Shown: positions 22,247 to 22,708 of the stretch, piece by piece
Numbering within the stretch: the stretch's first letter is position 1
Layout of the letters: every line of letters begins with the position of its first letter
From: an uncultured Oscillospiraceae bacterium
GTDB lineage: Bacteria > Bacillota > Clostridia > Oscillospirales > Ruminococcaceae
Reading direction: 5' to 3'
Length of the DNA: 22,708 nt
Assembly (NCBI GenBank): GCA_900548355.1
Contig: URKR01000030.1
Location: 1 to 22,708, forward strand
Program-made: the position numbers and the translations under genes
The notes under the pieces: model-generated
The model's database searches: none
What the model was told of the DNA's origin: nothing
What the model saw: only the letters and a program-made list of their open reading frames with translations

Positions 22247-22708
22247 GATAGCCCACCCCTCTCACCGTCTCGATGTAGTCGCGGCCCAGCTTGTGGCGCA
22301 GATTTTTGATGTGGCTGTCCACAATCCGCTCGTCGCCGTAAAAGTCGTACCCCCACAGCCTTGCCAGCAGCATCTCACGGGTGAACACCCGTCCTGGCGC
22401 GGACAAAAAGGTGTGCAGCAGCGCAAATTCCCGTGCGGTCAGCTCCAGGGCCTTGCCATCCAGCAGCACCTCCCGCGTGTCGGGATTGAGCACCAGGTCG
22501 CGGTAGCGCAGGCAGCTTTCCTGTGGCTCTCCCGCCCTGCGGCGCAGGATGACCCGGATCTTTTCCAGCAGGACGGGGATGGAGAAGGGCTTGGTCACAT
22601 AGTCGTCGATGTTTAGCCCAAAGCCCTTGAGCTGCTGCTCCTCGCCGTCCAGGGCGGTAAGCATCAGGATGGGCACCTGGGACTGGCGGCGGATCAGCTC
22701 GCAGACCC
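22224..22708 (-). CDS. OmpR/PhoB-family response regulator (N-terminus beyond the window)
   Basis: About 160 residues are visible; the frame is open to the right edge, where it starts inside the receiver (VCELIRRQSQVPILMLTALD). The phosphorylated Asp lies outside. The receiver's Thr (LTALDG) and Lys (TKPFS) positions are present. The C-terminal winged helix is complete: LVLNPDTREVLLDGKALELTARE, then REMLLARLWGYDFYGDERIVDSHIKNLRHKL and VRGVGYRA. It is the partner of the overlapping kinase and probably controls the ABC genes downstream. Confidence 0.93.
   Translation of the reverse strand, partial: VCELIRRQSQVPILMLTALDGEEQQLKGFGLNIDDYVTKPFSIPVLLEKIRVILRRRAGEPQESCLRYRDLVLNPDTREVLLDGKALELTAREFALLHTFLSAPGRVFTREMLLARLWGYDFYGDERIVDSHIKNLRHKLGRDYIETVRGVGYRAAKETH

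Noticed and set aside
1..22708. CRISPR array, rRNA, insertion sequence or transposase
   Set aside because: I found no regularly spaced direct repeats with unique spacers, no rRNA-like sequence and no transposase or integrase frame on either strand.

Overview
The window joins two kinds of DNA. Positions 1 to about 11,480 are the end segment of an integrated conjugative or mobilizable element. From about 11,480 to 22,708 is ordinary chromosome of a GC-rich, low-redundancy Firmicute. The lon–engB neighbourhood, Hsp33, strong GGAGG ribosome sites, TTG/GTG starts and the element's gene types fit a gut Oscillospiraceae/Ruminococcaceae clostridium (Faecalibacterium, Gemmiger or Subdoligranulum-like). 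The genus is inference.

Element (all genes on the minus strand, read right to left): parM-like actin ATPase, parR-like adaptor, a winged-helix replication initiator, a double ribbon-helix-helix protein with a long acidic tail, two small unrecognised proteins, a C5-cytosine DNA methyltransferase, a glutamine-synthetase-fold amidoligase, a gamma-glutamylcyclotransferase-like protein, and a very large secreted SpaA/Cna_B-type surface protein that runs off the left edge. This is the maintenance and cargo part of the element: partition, replication, protection by methylation, an amide-bond making/cleaving pair and an adhesin. No integrase, relaxase or type IV secretion gene lies in the window; they would be beyond position 1. 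Intrinsic terminators are interleaved between these co-directional genes, and one lies inside the parM coding sequence.

Boundary: a 446-base gene-free stretch (11,035–11,480) with three stacked terminator-like hairpins separates parM from a tRNA-Gly/tRNA-Cys pair. The element lies directly downstream of the 3' end of tRNA-Cys, a typical integration position, but the other junction is not in view.

Chromosome: lipid kinase–lon–engB–methyltransferase–hslO form a minus-strand cluster with overlapping genes and a strong promoter near 17,720. A divergent DUF421 membrane protein gene (plus strand) has a leader with a terminator-like hairpin. It converges on a minus-strand block of response regulator (cut by the right edge), sensor kinase, ABC ATPase and ABC permease. 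That arrangement suggests an envelope-stress or antimicrobial-response exporter. The permease is interrupted by an in-frame amber codon.
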